41,309 nt of DNA from a virus: IMG/VR virus record IMGVR_UViG_3300005838_000025, positions 1 to 41,309 of that record; one strand, written 5' to 3'. Shown here one piece after another: positions 7,766 through 16,805 of the stretch. Numbering within the stretch: the first letter of the stretch is position 1; the number at the start of each line of letters is the position of its first letter. The position numbers and the translations under genes are program-made. The notes beneath the pieces are model-generated. The model did not search any database. It was given only the letters and a program-made list of their open reading frames with translations, and had not been told where the DNA came from.

Positions 7766-8165
7766 TCCTAAACCCCTTTGGCTCATCGTCCTGCGCTAAG
7801 GCAAGCATCCATCTTCGTATAGTCTTGGCGTCATCCATGGACTTGGCTAACCCTGCGTACTTCTTCCCGATGGTGACTCGCTGCCTCTTGGAGAGTTGCT
7901 TGTTGCCTAGTATACTAAACACCTGCCTAAGGAAGTTAAACTTCTTCGTCTTCCCGTGGGGGACTCTCATTAGAGACCTGCCGATAAACTCTGATCGAGA
8001 CATCTCTTCGTCGACTGCTGAGTCCATAGCCGTGAACTCGACTTGAGACCCGGCCTTATTGACTGTTACTAGAGAAAGTCCCCTCCAGAATTGGTCAGAG
8101 GCTTTAATTCTCAGCCCCCTCTGAACCTTTTTTAGGCTTGATTCAATCTCACTTCGGACTGACAC
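7758..8165 (-). CDS. Putative head-tail completion protein, 135 aa
   Basis: Unrecognised. The protein is basic and helical (SSLKKVQRGLRIKASDQFWRG; KQLSKRQRVTIGKKYAGLAK). The start is GTG at 8165, with GGAG eight bases upstream, overlapping the preceding gene by 17 nt. Position and size fit a neck or tail-completion protein; HK97 gp10-like roles are possible but no motif confirms this. Confidence 0.55.
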   Translation of the reverse strand: MSVRSEIESSLKKVQRGLRIKASDQFWRGLSLVTVNKAGSQVEFTAMDSAVDEEMSRSEFIGRSLMRVPHGKTKKFNFLRQVFSILGNKQLSKRQRVTIGKKYAGLAKSMDDAKTIRRWMLALAQDDEPKGFRNE

Positions 8166-8490
8166 GGTTCAACTCCACAATAAGGTCGGTTAACCTGGAG
8201 ACGGACAAGGATGTTGCGGCAATTCTTATATTCGCAGACTTGCCACGAAACAGCCACCCATCAAACCTGGCGACCTCTACAGTTTGCTCAACGCCATAAA
8301 CCCCAATAAACGGAGTTCTCTCAACATATATACTGAGCCTTGCGTCCTTGCACCACGTTCTTCTAGACTTCGTTGCGTCAAGAACTTCAGACACTATCGT
8401 CTGGTCAATTAAGCAGTTGCGCTGACAGATGGATACCTTGTCATAAACAAATATGCTCCATCCCAGCATTTTTAAAAGTAATCGTTTCAT
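8149..8490 (-). CDS. Putative connector/neck protein, 113 aa
   Basis: Unrecognised small mixed-fold protein with a hydrophobic N terminus (MKRLLLKMLGWSIFVYDKV) that could be a weak membrane or core helix, and beta-rich remainder. It overlaps the minor head gene by 4 nt in an ATGA-type junction, so translation is probably coupled. In this position phages encode head-tail joining proteins. The role is inferred from position only. Confidence 0.55.
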   Translation of the reverse strand: MKRLLLKMLGWSIFVYDKVSICQRNCLIDQTIVSEVLDATKSRRTWCKDARLSIYVERTPFIGVYGVEQTVEVARFDGWLFRGKSANIRIAATSLSVSRLTDLIVELNRVSPK

Positions 8491-9926
8491 GCTAATACAA
8501 CCTCCGCCAAGCCAACCTCTGAGCCTACGTCCCTAAGCAGCGACACCGCCGTATCGACTTCGTCATTCTGTCCTCGAATCCATACTCCTGAATACCCGAC
8601 AACTCTCTCCATTGAGTCGTCCAGCCCACCAACCTCAATAAAGATCTCGGAATCGGAGAGGATCTGAAGTAGTAACCTAAGCATAGCCCATGTCTTTACT
8701 GATCCATCGGCTACAAGATTATAAGTAACAAATGTTCCTATCTTTGGGACTCTGTCTGGGCCTATGGGAGACTTAGGTATCTTGGTGGAGCGTGAAACGT
8801 GGGACGAGTAAAGCTTTGCTGTGGAGTCAAGCTCTCCAATCGCATTCTTCATGTCAGCTCTAAAGATAGAGGGACCGTCAATGCCCGCATCGAAAATCTT
8901 TCCGATGTCGTTATACGATATGTCAGCACGAGTGATGACGGCAGCGGGGTTATACCTAGCCGCCAACTCTAGCCCCTGATCCTTAGCCATCGCATCCACC
9001 TTAGAGCTCACGGACCTAGACTCACGCTCTGCTGCATCAACTTCAGACTGGGTAACGTCAAGCTTTCCAAGAGCATATCTCCTCAAGAAGGATCTCTGAA
9101 GCATAAGGTCCTGGAGATCTCTCCGTGCCTTATCCTGAGACTCATCCTCTTGCACTTCCGGACCATCAGACATCCAGGAGTCCACGGTGTCCTCTGGCTC
9201 TACTTCCTTGGGTGCCCGAACGAATACCAAATAGCAGCAGCAGTTTGTCTTGCATACCGTATCTCCATTCCCAGGCAGTGTGGGCAGCGTTGCTCGAGTG
9301 AACGGGCTTGATGCACTTAATGCCGGACAATCAACACAATGGTCGCACGCCCCCAGCCTCCAGAAGATCTTCTCGCCACCGATTCCTCCGAACACAGAGC
9401 CAGCGTTGTACGCACCCTTCAGAGCCTGACCATACATGTTGGTCCGAGCCCCAACGCCCATCGCGCCCTTGCGGTCTGTATCGCCTGCCGCATACTGACC
9501 AGCGAATTGATTGGCGAACGCGGACTGCTTTTCCATCATCATCCTGAATATTGGGCTGCCCTCAAGGATCTTTCCCTGTGTCAGGGTGGACGCATCCTGT
9601 CTCCCGCGATTTCCGTACCCCTTCCTAAAGCTTCTCACCATAGCGTCACCAAGAGACTTCGTCCAAGACACCTGTAGCGCAGCCAGTATTGATGCAACCC
9701 TCTGGGGTCTATTTGCAGCAGACGAGCCCAGCTTCTCGAGCTCTTGGTCAAACTCGGATAAAGCAAAATACCATTCGGAGTTGAACACATCTCTGATGCT
9801 GCCAATCTCCTCGTTAGCTCGAACGGTATTCTCAACCAATGGAGTGGGAGAAGATGCGGCATTACGAAGGAGTCCTGACAGGTAAGATACCGCCACGTCT
9901 GCCCTAGTGAGCCTATTCTTCCCCAT
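8487..9926 (-). CDS. Minor head protein, SPP1 gp7/Mu F-like, with Cys cluster
   Basis: About 479 residues, directly after the portal gene, as is usual for SPP1 gp7/Mu F-type head morphogenesis proteins. Near residues 195-240 it has a Cys-rich segment: ACDHCVDC, then CKTNCCCY. This is the zinc-binding-like pattern often seen in gp7-family proteins. The remainder is helical and charged. I chose the ATG at 9926 over an in-frame TTG at 9938 because GAGG lies 6-7 nt before it. It overlaps the portal stop by 14 nt. It probably acts inside the procapsid during assembly or DNA injection. Confidence 0.75.
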   Translation of the reverse strand: MGKNRLTRADVAVSYLSGLLRNAASSPTPLVENTVRANEEIGSIRDVFNSEWYFALSEFDQELEKLGSSAANRPQRVASILAALQVSWTKSLGDAMVRSFRKGYGNRGRQDASTLTQGKILEGSPIFRMMMEKQSAFANQFAGQYAAGDTDRKGAMGVGARTNMYGQALKGAYNAGSVFGGIGGEKIFWRLGACDHCVDCPALSASSPFTRATLPTLPGNGDTVCKTNCCCYLVFVRAPKEVEPEDTVDSWMSDGPEVQEDESQDKARRDLQDLMLQRSFLRRYALGKLDVTQSEVDAAERESRSVSSKVDAMAKDQGLELAARYNPAAVITRADISYNDIGKIFDAGIDGPSIFRADMKNAIGELDSTAKLYSSHVSRSTKIPKSPIGPDRVPKIGTFVTYNLVADGSVKTWAMLRLLLQILSDSEIFIEVGGLDDSMERVVGYSGVWIRGQNDEVDTAVSLLRDVGSEVGLAEVVLA

Positions 9927-11421
9927 ATACACCCTCAACTGACTCCGCTAGGTCTTTGAGAAGTTGCTTGACTCCAAACTCCTGATCCCTTAAATCCGCC
10001 AGTCTATCAGAAGACTCTTGAACCTCTCTGGTTGCAGCCAGGCTCATGACCTCCTCATCACTTAGACCGAGCGCCTCCTTAAGCACGAACTTAAAGTCCA
10101 TCCCTAGGTCATTGGCTAGAATTCTAGCAGTCTGTGCTCGAACATAGTTGGTGTCTGCCTTCATCTTCTCATCGAAAGAGCTGACTCTCGGCATTCTAAT
10201 CTTGTATTTTATCGATGGCTTAACACCGGCTGCCGCTAACGCTCTCTGAATAACAGTGTGCATCAGATGAACAACTTCCTGCTGCTTACGGCGCACGGTT
10301 CTAGCAAACTGAAGACCCTGCTGCTCGAGTGTTGATCGAGCATTAACATTCTTCTCAAAGCCGCAGAGTGCAGCGGGAACGCCGGTCACAATAAAGAACT
10401 TGTCCTGCATGAATCTAAGCATATCAATGATTTGTCTTAAGTCTGCGGGTGGATCATTGTGGAAGCTCGGCTTTTCAGCGCCCTCTCGGTACGGGTAGAC
10501 AAGATCATCCATTGCGATAAGCGAGGTGATTCGTCTTCTCATCTTTCCGTCTCGGTCAAAAACCTGCTGACTCCACTGTCCAGACTTGAGGTTCTCAAGG
10601 AAGTCATCAACCTGATCCGGTCTAATATTGGAGGGCATCGGGTATGTAACAGACTTACGGGCGGCAGCCTGAAGAATGGAGAGAAGGCTCAACACATCCT
10701 CCGCAGCCTCACTCTGACGCCAAAGCTTTCTAGCTGTCGCGTACATGCTTCGCCCGTATCGACGCCCTCGGGACTTGTCGGGTGCATAGTGAACCACCTG
10801 AACTGGTGCCAGTGTAACTGTATCTCCATTGTTGTAGGTTGTTGGCGTCATCCTACTTTTGTAACCGACGATCTGAGAGTATGTGTTGACAACAACATCC
10901 GTAGACATAGGAATTAAAGGTCTCTCTGCTACCAGCGAAGAGCTTGAGAAGATCAGCTCTGTAAAACTGTCACCAAGAAGAGTGCCCTCCTTGAAGATGT
11001 GGACAAAGAAGTCCGTGCCGCCTACAGCCGCCAGTGCAGAGTTTACGATGTCCTTATATGGTTCGTCCGCATCTTCCTCAAACTGAATGTTGACCCCATC
11101 AACCGAATCCCCACCAAAAACAAAGTCGGTCAAAACCTGAAGAGCCGTCGCCATCTCAGGAACCTCGTCCCTAATCTCCCTGAAATCTAGATACCTAGAG
11201 CCTCGAGACCGATCATACGCCTCTTGATTCAAAGCCTTCATCTGATTAGACATCCGGCGAGCGCGCCTCTCCGCAGCAGACCCAGCGGTCGTCCCATTCA
11301 AGTCGACACCAGTAGCCCCGTACTCTGATGCGACCACTTCGGGGGCACCCTTAAACATTCGCATCATTCTATCGGAAAGCCTGCGTGCAAGCATGCTGTC
11401 GGGCTCAAACTTCTTAGCCAT
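9913..11421 (-). CDS. Portal protein, T4 gp20-like
   Basis: 502 residues. The portal ring forms the packaging vertex, binds terminase and later the tail. Features recalling the gp20 family are the segment GRSMYATARKLWRQSEAAEDVL followed by a conserved middle region (about 265-310), then MDDLVYPYREG, a helical stretch ending FFIVTGVPAALCGF, and a basic ARTVRRKQQEVVHLM helix. It lies between terminase and the minor head gene, the normal portal position. CGGAG precedes the ATG by about 10 nt. A 45-nt gap without genes separates it from terminase. The gp20 likeness is by eye and needs a profile search; portal identity itself is well supported by position, size and pattern. Confidence 0.85.
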   Translation of the reverse strand: MAKKFEPDSMLARRLSDRMMRMFKGAPEVVASEYGATGVDLNGTTAGSAAERRARRMSNQMKALNQEAYDRSRGSRYLDFREIRDEVPEMATALQVLTDFVFGGDSVDGVNIQFEEDADEPYKDIVNSALAAVGGTDFFVHIFKEGTLLGDSFTELIFSSSSLVAERPLIPMSTDVVVNTYSQIVGYKSRMTPTTYNNGDTVTLAPVQVVHYAPDKSRGRRYGRSMYATARKLWRQSEAAEDVLSLLSILQAAARKSVTYPMPSNIRPDQVDDFLENLKSGQWSQQVFDRDGKMRRRITSLIAMDDLVYPYREGAEKPSFHNDPPADLRQIIDMLRFMQDKFFIVTGVPAALCGFEKNVNARSTLEQQGLQFARTVRRKQQEVVHLMHTVIQRALAAAGVKPSIKYKIRMPRVSSFDEKMKADTNYVRAQTARILANDLGMDFKFVLKEALGLSDEEVMSLAATREVQESSDRLADLRDQEFGVKQLLKDLAESVEGVYGEE

Positions 11422-11466
11422 GAGGGATAACTCCGGATTGTTTAATGCTATTTTAAACCAACCGCG

Positions 11467-12933
11467 TCACTTTGTCGACACAAGTCGCAGCATCCTTTTG
11501 CGAGGAAAGAGGTATTCTGCAGAGTTGTACTGAGAGATCCTTCTAAGAGCCTGGCTTGCGGCGTCCACCTGGTCATCGTTTCGACCCAGGGGGAATTGAA
11601 GGAGCTCAGTAAGGAAATCCTGTAGAAAAGCGGACTTCTTGTGGAGAACAACCTGCCCAGCCTCGAACAGTGGAGAGACTGCGCTGAACCTTGCAACCTT
11701 GCTGCCCTCTGGTCTGACTGGTATGATACCGTTTAGGCTTCTCTTCAGCGTGTCAATGATCGCCGGACCATTCGCAGCGTCCTCTATCAGGATCTCTGTA
11801 CAGTCAGGGTGCCTTCTCGAGAGTCGCTCAATCGCAGCGATGGTCTGAGTGAACCCCCACCTTCCGCGCTCCTGGTCCAGAAGGTAATACTTGTTGTCCT
11901 TAGCTCCCCATACCTGTCCGCACACGAACGATCCTGGTCCAGCTTTAAATGCGGTGTCCCAGCTTTGAATAACCCTGTCGAACTTTTCCGGCAGATCATC
12001 ACAGTATTCAATCCAGGACTGGCTAACCATTCCGCCGTCTTGAGGAACGGGTCTCTGCTGAAGCTGAGCAGAGCTCGCAAAGGTACCCAGACTTTTCTTA
12101 AGTATGTCGATATCGTCACGGCTGAACCGGTCAGGCCATAAAAGCTCGCCGTCCTTCTTTCTGGGGTCTCTCCAACCTATTGATGTCTTAGCCGTTGATC
12201 CGTCGTACTCAGCTGGCAAGGTAAGCTTTTCGTATCCTCCGAGATCTTCCAGATGCCCGCAAAGATCACCAAAGTGCACACGCTGACCAATGACAATTCT
12301 TCTGGCTGTTTTTGGATCATTGCCGCGAGTGGACATGGTTTGATCCCACCAGTCTATGACAGCATCTCTACCCTTCTCGGACTGAGAGTCCAGCACCTTA
12401 TGTGGGTCGTCCACCTGGATGAAGTCACCACCTTCACCTGTCGCTGCACCGAGGACGGTGGTGGCGACCCGGACGCCACCACCAGTCAACTCGAACCTTG
12501 CCTTCTGATTCTGGTCCGGAGCGATATCACACTCAGGAAACCTTAACCGAAACCAAGGGGTCTGCATTACACGTCTGGTCTTTACGGAGTCTCGTACCGC
12601 AAGACCATGAGAGTACGATGAGCACAACCATTTGGTGGACGGGTCGTTGATCCAGGTCCACAAAGGGAAGAATACGCTGCATAGCGTGCTCTTACAGTGT
12701 CTTGGCGGCATGTTAATCACCAGGTTCCGAATGTCTCCACGCTGGCACGCCTCAAGGTGCTCGCAAATGGCATGAAGGTGCCATCCATCAATGAACTGAT
12801 TGTCGCCCTCAACGAGATGCCATGCGGACTCCATGAAACTATGAAGGCTCCCCTGAAGATTCTCTCTCGCAAGATTGAGTATCGCCTGAAGTTCATCGTC
12901 CCTAATGTTATGCGGGTTTAAGTCCTGCGTCAC
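11467..12933 (-). CDS. terL: Terminase large subunit (TerL)
   Basis: 488 residues, ATP-driven DNA-packaging motor and nuclease. The ATPase has a variant Walker A (NMPPRHCKS, about 74-82; Cys replaces the usual Gly) and Walker B FIQVDD (171-176). The RNase H-like nuclease shows SWDTAF (D326), IEDAANG (E384/D385) and NDDQVDAAS (about 452-460). The MPPRHxKS form is typical of one large terminase group. The start is GTG with GAGG seven bases upstream, overlapping terS by 26 nt. It is followed by the portal, as expected. Confidence 0.95.
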   Translation of the reverse strand: MTQDLNPHNIRDDELQAILNLARENLQGSLHSFMESAWHLVEGDNQFIDGWHLHAICEHLEACQRGDIRNLVINMPPRHCKSTLCSVFFPLWTWINDPSTKWLCSSYSHGLAVRDSVKTRRVMQTPWFRLRFPECDIAPDQNQKARFELTGGGVRVATTVLGAATGEGGDFIQVDDPHKVLDSQSEKGRDAVIDWWDQTMSTRGNDPKTARRIVIGQRVHFGDLCGHLEDLGGYEKLTLPAEYDGSTAKTSIGWRDPRKKDGELLWPDRFSRDDIDILKKSLGTFASSAQLQQRPVPQDGGMVSQSWIEYCDDLPEKFDRVIQSWDTAFKAGPGSFVCGQVWGAKDNKYYLLDQERGRWGFTQTIAAIERLSRRHPDCTEILIEDAANGPAIIDTLKRSLNGIIPVRPEGSKVARFSAVSPLFEAGQVVLHKKSAFLQDFLTELLQFPLGRNDDQVDAASQALRRISQYNSAEYLFPRKRMLRLVSTK

Positions 12934-13351
12934 TTACAAGCCTCGCTATGTCGTTCTTAGACATTTCCTTAACGTTGATAGCTCCGCCACCCTTGCCAGT
13001 CAACTCAAGTCTTGTATTCACTGACGTGCCATAAAGCTGCATAAGCATCCCTACAGCCTTAAGCTGAAGATCCAAGCGTCCCTCTTTGGCTGCATTGGCA
13101 GTGATGAGCTTAAGCATTCGCTCATGCTCTTTACGTCTTTCAGATGTGGTCCTACCATCCTCTTCAAGAGCGTTCTCTCGCCACCTCTTAAATGCTGCAG
13201 AGATGTATCGTGTCGCGGTACGCTTAGATACATCATACTTCTGCGCCAGAACCTTCTGGGCCTGCCGATTGGTCAGCCCTTGGAGAAGCAGAAGCTCTGC
13301 CTGGTCAACCCTTGACTCCATCTGTTCTTTAGTAGATCTTTTTTCAGCCAT
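12908..13351 (-). CDS. terS: Terminase small subunit (TerS), putative
   Basis: 147 residues, basic and helical. Near 20-55 is an HTH-like unit (LLLQGLTNRQAQKVLAQKY, then SKRTATRYI), and the rest is a helical and C-terminal segment fitting oligomerisation and TerL contact. TerS recognises the viral DNA to start packaging. I chose the ATG at 13351 over an in-frame TTG at 13378, because GAGGAG precedes it by about 6-7 nt. It lies directly upstream of and overlaps terL, the classic position. Identity rests on position, size and HTH, not a signature motif. Confidence 0.8.
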   Translation of the reverse strand: MAEKRSTKEQMESRVDQAELLLLQGLTNRQAQKVLAQKYDVSKRTATRYISAAFKRWRENALEEDGRTTSERRKEHERMLKLITANAAKEGRLDLQLKAVGMLMQLYGTSVNTRLELTGKGGGAINVKEMSKNDIARLVSDAGLKPA

Positions 13352-13386
13352 AACATACTCCTCAAGGCAGTATATCAATAACCGCG

Positions 13387-14667
13387 TCAGTAAGAAACCA
13401 ATTCGTAGAACCGCTGCTTGGGTCTATCAAACATCACGTTCACCTTACCCGTTCGACCGTGCCTATGCTTTTGCACTATGATGGTCCCCTCAACCGTCTC
13501 ATGCCCATCACTCCACTCACTCTCAACATGCTCTGGATACGCTATCTTTAGGATGCCTGTTGCATCATGCTCTACCGCTCTAGACTCACGAATCTGCCCG
13601 CCATCGTTGAGTTGGCTTAACGCGATTACAGGTATTTCGTTAGTTCTTGCTATCGCAACAAGGCTGCTGGATATCTCAGCGACCTCTCGCTCTCTGGAGT
13701 AGGTAGAGTCTGTCCTCAGAAGCTGTAGATAATCAATGATCACCATGTCGCACTTACCTAGCTTTACCTGCTGCCTTACTGCTGCACCCAGTTGATATAG
13801 ACTTAATGACGGCTGATCGAGTATCAGGAAATTACCTGACGCAGAATATATTCTGCCTGCGGAGTGCTGCAGGCTATCAATTTGATCAGACGAAAGGTGT
13901 CCAGATTCTATCAGGTTTCCTGCGATCCCAGATTCAGAGCTCACTATCCTTCTCATGAGATCAACGTGAGACATCTCGAGAGAACAGTACATCACCTTCG
14001 TGTCTCTAACTGCAGCATCAAATCCAATATTAACGCCCAGAACACTCTTCCCGCGCCCCGTGCCAGCACCAAGAACATAGAGCCCTCCGGGTCTGAATCC
14101 ACCGAGTATCTTATCTAGCCCCTGGATTCCTGACGAGATCCCCGGTGGCTTATTCTTTTCCGCCTCAGGTCTTTCAAATGCAGCCTGAGCAAGCCCTATC
14201 ACAGACTGAAGCGAGTCTTTGGCGGAGAAAAGTCTCTGCTCAGGAGTCAGGTCGTCCATATCAAGTAGACGCCCTATAGCAGTCTGCCTTGCTTCATATG
14301 CGCTGGAAGCGTCCTTAGCGAGAACAACAGCTTCAGATACTGCTTGAACGACACGTCTCTGCTGCGTTGACTCGCGCAGACTCTGACACATTTTCCCGAA
14401 CGTGGAAGCTACCATCACATACTCGGAACTCATGTTCATCAGGTAATCAAACTTAACCGGAGTCGTTGTCGACTGAAGCGAATGATACACGCTTATCTGA
14501 TCCACATCGTTTCCGGACATGAATAAATCGCATACAACCTTGTGAACATTTTGATGGACTTGGCTGGTCCAACAGTCAGCAGACAAGCTGACAAACTCCG
14601 TCAAATCAGCCCCTTGAAGGCAAGAAGAAATAATCTGCCCTTCAAGATCCTCGTGCATTGAAAACAA
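13387..14667 (-). CDS. dnaB: Replicative DNA helicase, DnaB-type
   Basis: 426 residues. It would unwind DNA at the phage replication fork as a hexamer. A RecA-like core has Walker A GAGTGRGKS (200-208), the catalytic Glu region SLEMSH (229-234) and Walker B MVIIDYLQLL (308-317), followed by SREREVAEIS and the IPVIALSQLN segment, as in DnaB. The N-terminal 140 residues match a DnaB N domain plus linker. The start is probably TTG at 14667: GGGAGG lies 5 nt before it, but 14 nt before an ATG at 14658. It is co-directional with terS and lies 35 nt upstream of it. No primase or polymerase is visible, so these are presumably taken from the host. Confidence 0.92.
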   Translation of the reverse strand: MFSMHEDLEGQIISSCLQGADLTEFVSLSADCWTSQVHQNVHKVVCDLFMSGNDVDQISVYHSLQSTTTPVKFDYLMNMSSEYVMVASTFGKMCQSLRESTQQRRVVQAVSEAVVLAKDASSAYEARQTAIGRLLDMDDLTPEQRLFSAKDSLQSVIGLAQAAFERPEAEKNKPPGISSGIQGLDKILGGFRPGGLYVLGAGTGRGKSVLGVNIGFDAAVRDTKVMYCSLEMSHVDLMRRIVSSESGIAGNLIESGHLSSDQIDSLQHSAGRIYSASGNFLILDQPSLSLYQLGAAVRQQVKLGKCDMVIIDYLQLLRTDSTYSREREVAEISSSLVAIARTNEIPVIALSQLNDGGQIRESRAVEHDATGILKIAYPEHVESEWSDGHETVEGTIIVQKHRHGRTGKVNVMFDRPKQRFYELVSY

Positions 14668-14791
14668 CCCAACCTCCCTATTAATAAGTAACCAGACTCA
14701 AAAACACTATTCTAATAAAATTGATAAATAAACCTTTATTTTAAAAAACTTTTCATGCATGATGACCAAGGATTAAGAAAGGAGTCAAATA
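14668..14791. promoter_or_regulatory. Divergent AT-rich control region with palindrome
   Basis: This 124-nt gap separates the leftward helicase gene from the rightward small HTH-like gene. It is strongly AT-rich at 14700-14750 and contains the perfect 10-bp palindrome TCATGCATGA at 14753-14762, plus an AAAGGAG ribosome binding site for the + gene. Promoters for both directions must lie here, since both operons start here. I could not pick convincing -35/-10 pairs. The palindrome is a plausible operator for the small HTH-like protein next to it. Confidence 0.6.
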
Positions 14792-15067
14792 ATGACTGAC
14801 CAAATATCTAGAAGAATTAAGATTCGAATCATGGCAATGGGCTGTTCGAGTCTTAAGAGTTTTGTTGAGGAGTATAAGTTGAACGGTGGCGTAAGACCAT
14901 ACTCTTGGTGGAGAAATCTTTCGGAGGGGAGTCCGTACTCATCTCTTATTGAGGCCAGTGAGTGCCTGGGTGTCTCTGTTGATGCATTAATAGGAAGGTC
15001 TTCAGATTCGGACAGCGTCTTAATTAGAGAAGGCGTTCCTGGTGGCAGGGTAAACCTTAATGAGTGA
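14792..15067 (+). CDS. Small putative HTH regulator, 91 aa
   Basis: First gene of the rightward recombination operon. The N-terminal half (RIKIRIMAMGCSSLKSFVEEY...YSWWRNLSEG) and the following SLIEASECLGVSVDALIG resemble a short XRE-like helix-turn-helix region, in which the last helices pack after the recognition helix. This would make it a repressor or activator of the divergent control region at 14668-14791. AAGGAG lies about 7 nt before the ATG. Its stop overlaps the exonuclease start by 8 nt. The family call is tentative. Confidence 0.6.
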   Translation: MTDQISRRIKIRIMAMGCSSLKSFVEEYKLNGGVRPYSWWRNLSEGSPYSSLIEASECLGVSVDALIGRSSDSDSVLIREGVPGGRVNLNE

Positions 15068-16133
15068 TAGAGCTGCACCGCCCAAGGACTCCATCGGGGG
15101 AACGACGGCAGCACAAGTCCTGGGTCATAGTAAGTATGGCAACAGGCATGCTGCATATCGTAAGATAGTTTCTGCGTTGGACGGGAATCCCATCAGCATC
15201 CCAGTGAACTTTAACATGCACCGTGGGCTGCTTGCTGAAGATAAGATTGTCGATATGGTTAAAGAGGACTTTGAGTCTTCCACGGGTATGCGTATCGCAG
15301 AGTTGTTTGGCAGCGGCGTTGTTAGGCATAAGGATTTTCCTTTTATACATGCGACAGTGGACAGGGTCGTCTTTGATAAGTCTGGGAAGATACGCGGAAT
15401 CGTTGAGGTGAAGAGCTGCGACAACACCTGGGCGAGCTTTGATTGGGAACGAAAGGATTACCGATGCCAGTTGGAGCACTATGACTGCATATTTAAATCT
15501 GCATATGAGTCGGAGATCTCCGAGCATGGTCTTGATCATAACTACCTGCTTGTGGCAACAGGCGATGAGCATACGTGGAGAACGTTTGTGAGAATGATTG
15601 AGTCCGGTGAAGACCCTAGTGTGCTGAAGCCCATCATGGGCGTCGAGTATCGCAAGGTTGACTTTAGCGGAAGCTATAAAGACGAAAGCCTTCCTAGGCT
15701 CGTAGACTTCTGGACGAAGAATGTTGAGCCCAGAGTTATGCCTGATGTTGATGGGACCGATGGGTGCAAGGTCAACATTATGGAGGCTAACCCTGAGCGA
15801 TCTGGCGGAAGGGTGGTGTCCGGTTCGGACCCTGAGTATGTTCAAGTCTCCACTATCATTGAGGGCAGGGCTAGGCTTAAGGCAAAATTAAAGGATCTGT
15901 CGGAGGAAGAGCGTGGGCTTAAAGAAGAGATAAGGCTCATGGACAACCACCTTAGATTTATTGTGGGTAGGAACAAGTGGATGGAGTCTGACTCGTTCAA
16001 GGTTACCGTGTCCAAAAGGGACGGTAGAAAGAAGTTCGATAAAGATCAATTCATGAGTGATAACCCAGGGCTTTACGAGAAGTATCAATCCGAAGGGGAC
16101 GGATATGAAGCTTTGAAGGTTACACTGAAATAA
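15060..16133 (+). CDS. YqaJ-family viral recombinase exonuclease
   Basis: 357 residues. YqaJ/lambda Exo-type enzymes resect double-stranded DNA so that an annealing protein can recombine the exposed strands. The N-terminal nuclease shows GGTTAAQVLGHS (13-24), MHRGLLAE (53-60, metal-binding Glu E60), ATVDRVV (D101) and the IVEVKSC signature (E116-V-K118). Residues about 270-300 are coiled coil (LKAKLKDLSEEERGLKEEIR). It is followed at once by the DUF1071-type annealing protein and SSB, as in many phage recombination modules. Confidence 0.88.
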   Translation: MSDRAAPPKDSIGGTTAAQVLGHSKYGNRHAAYRKIVSALDGNPISIPVNFNMHRGLLAEDKIVDMVKEDFESSTGMRIAELFGSGVVRHKDFPFIHATVDRVVFDKSGKIRGIVEVKSCDNTWASFDWERKDYRCQLEHYDCIFKSAYESEISEHGLDHNYLLVATGDEHTWRTFVRMIESGEDPSVLKPIMGVEYRKVDFSGSYKDESLPRLVDFWTKNVEPRVMPDVDGTDGCKVNIMEANPERSGGRVVSGSDPEYVQVSTIIEGRARLKAKLKDLSEEERGLKEEIRLMDNHLRFIVGRNKWMESDSFKVTVSKRDGRKKFDKDQFMSDNPGLYEKYQSEGDGYEALKVTLK

Positions 16134-16151
16134 AAAACGAAAGAGGACGAA

Positions 16152-16793
16152 ATGTTAGCAAAGAAAGTATGGGAATCGTTTAGGTCTAAGCGAGTATTTG
16201 AGAATGGATACATAGAGAAGAAGGGTCGATATAGTTACCTTGCGTGGCATGCTGCACAGGAAATACTTAACGACGACTTTCCGGATAACACTGTAGAGTT
16301 CTCAATGTATAAGCACCCAAGCGGGTATGAGACCTGTGCCATGTATTACCCTGACGGAACGGCAGAGGTAAACTGCACCATCACGATTAGGGAGGACGGC
16401 GAGTCCTTTAGCAGGAGCATGTTTCTCCCTGTTAAGGATCACAAGCATAAGTCTATTGTTAACCCAAACTCTATGGCAATAAACACTGCAAAGCAGCGGT
16501 GTGTTGTTAAATGCTTGGCGATGATGGGGCTTGGTCTGCATGTATATATGGGCGCAGAAGATGATCCAGAATACGTAATGACTGGGCTGGATAAGGTTAG
16601 AGGATTCTGCTCTGAGTTGTCCGTGTCTGAAGACAAGCTTAACCAGTATGTCAAATCAGTGGCGAACGGGAGTTCTATCTACGAGATTGCTGACAGAGAA
16701 AATGGCGACATCGATTCGCTTCTCCTTTACCTCAAAGACAAGGTAGAGGAAATAAATAATCAAGAAAACAACAAGCTGGAAGACCAGCAGTAA
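16152..16793 (+). CDS. Single-strand annealing protein, DUF1071/Sak3-like
   Basis: 213 residues. The motifs YLAWHAAQE (29-37) and the long block FLPVKDHKHKS, NPNSMAINTAKQRCVVK and GLGLHVYMGAED (91-137) match the DUF1071 family, known as Sak3-type phage annealing proteins. It would anneal strands exposed by the upstream exonuclease. The C terminus is variable and acidic. AGAGGAC precedes the ATG. The family assignment rests on this conserved block and fits the exonuclease-annealing protein-SSB order. Confidence 0.85.
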   Translation: MLAKKVWESFRSKRVFENGYIEKKGRYSYLAWHAAQEILNDDFPDNTVEFSMYKHPSGYETCAMYYPDGTAEVNCTITIREDGESFSRSMFLPVKDHKHKSIVNPNSMAINTAKQRCVVKCLAMMGLGLHVYMGAEDDPEYVMTGLDKVRGFCSELSVSEDKLNQYVKSVANGSSIYEIADRENGDIDSLLLYLKDKVEEINNQENNKLEDQQ

Positions 16794-16805
16794 GGAGAAG
16801 ATGCT

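Noticed and set aside
9308-9885. Plus-strand open frames opposite the minor head protein
   Set aside because: They lie antisense to the minor head protein, with no ribosome binding sites and biased low-complexity composition.
15057-15845. Long minus-strand open frame (about 262 codons) opposite the YqaJ exonuclease
   Set aside because: It lies wholly antisense to a clear gene with catalytic motifs, and its protein has no recognisable domain or ribosome binding site.
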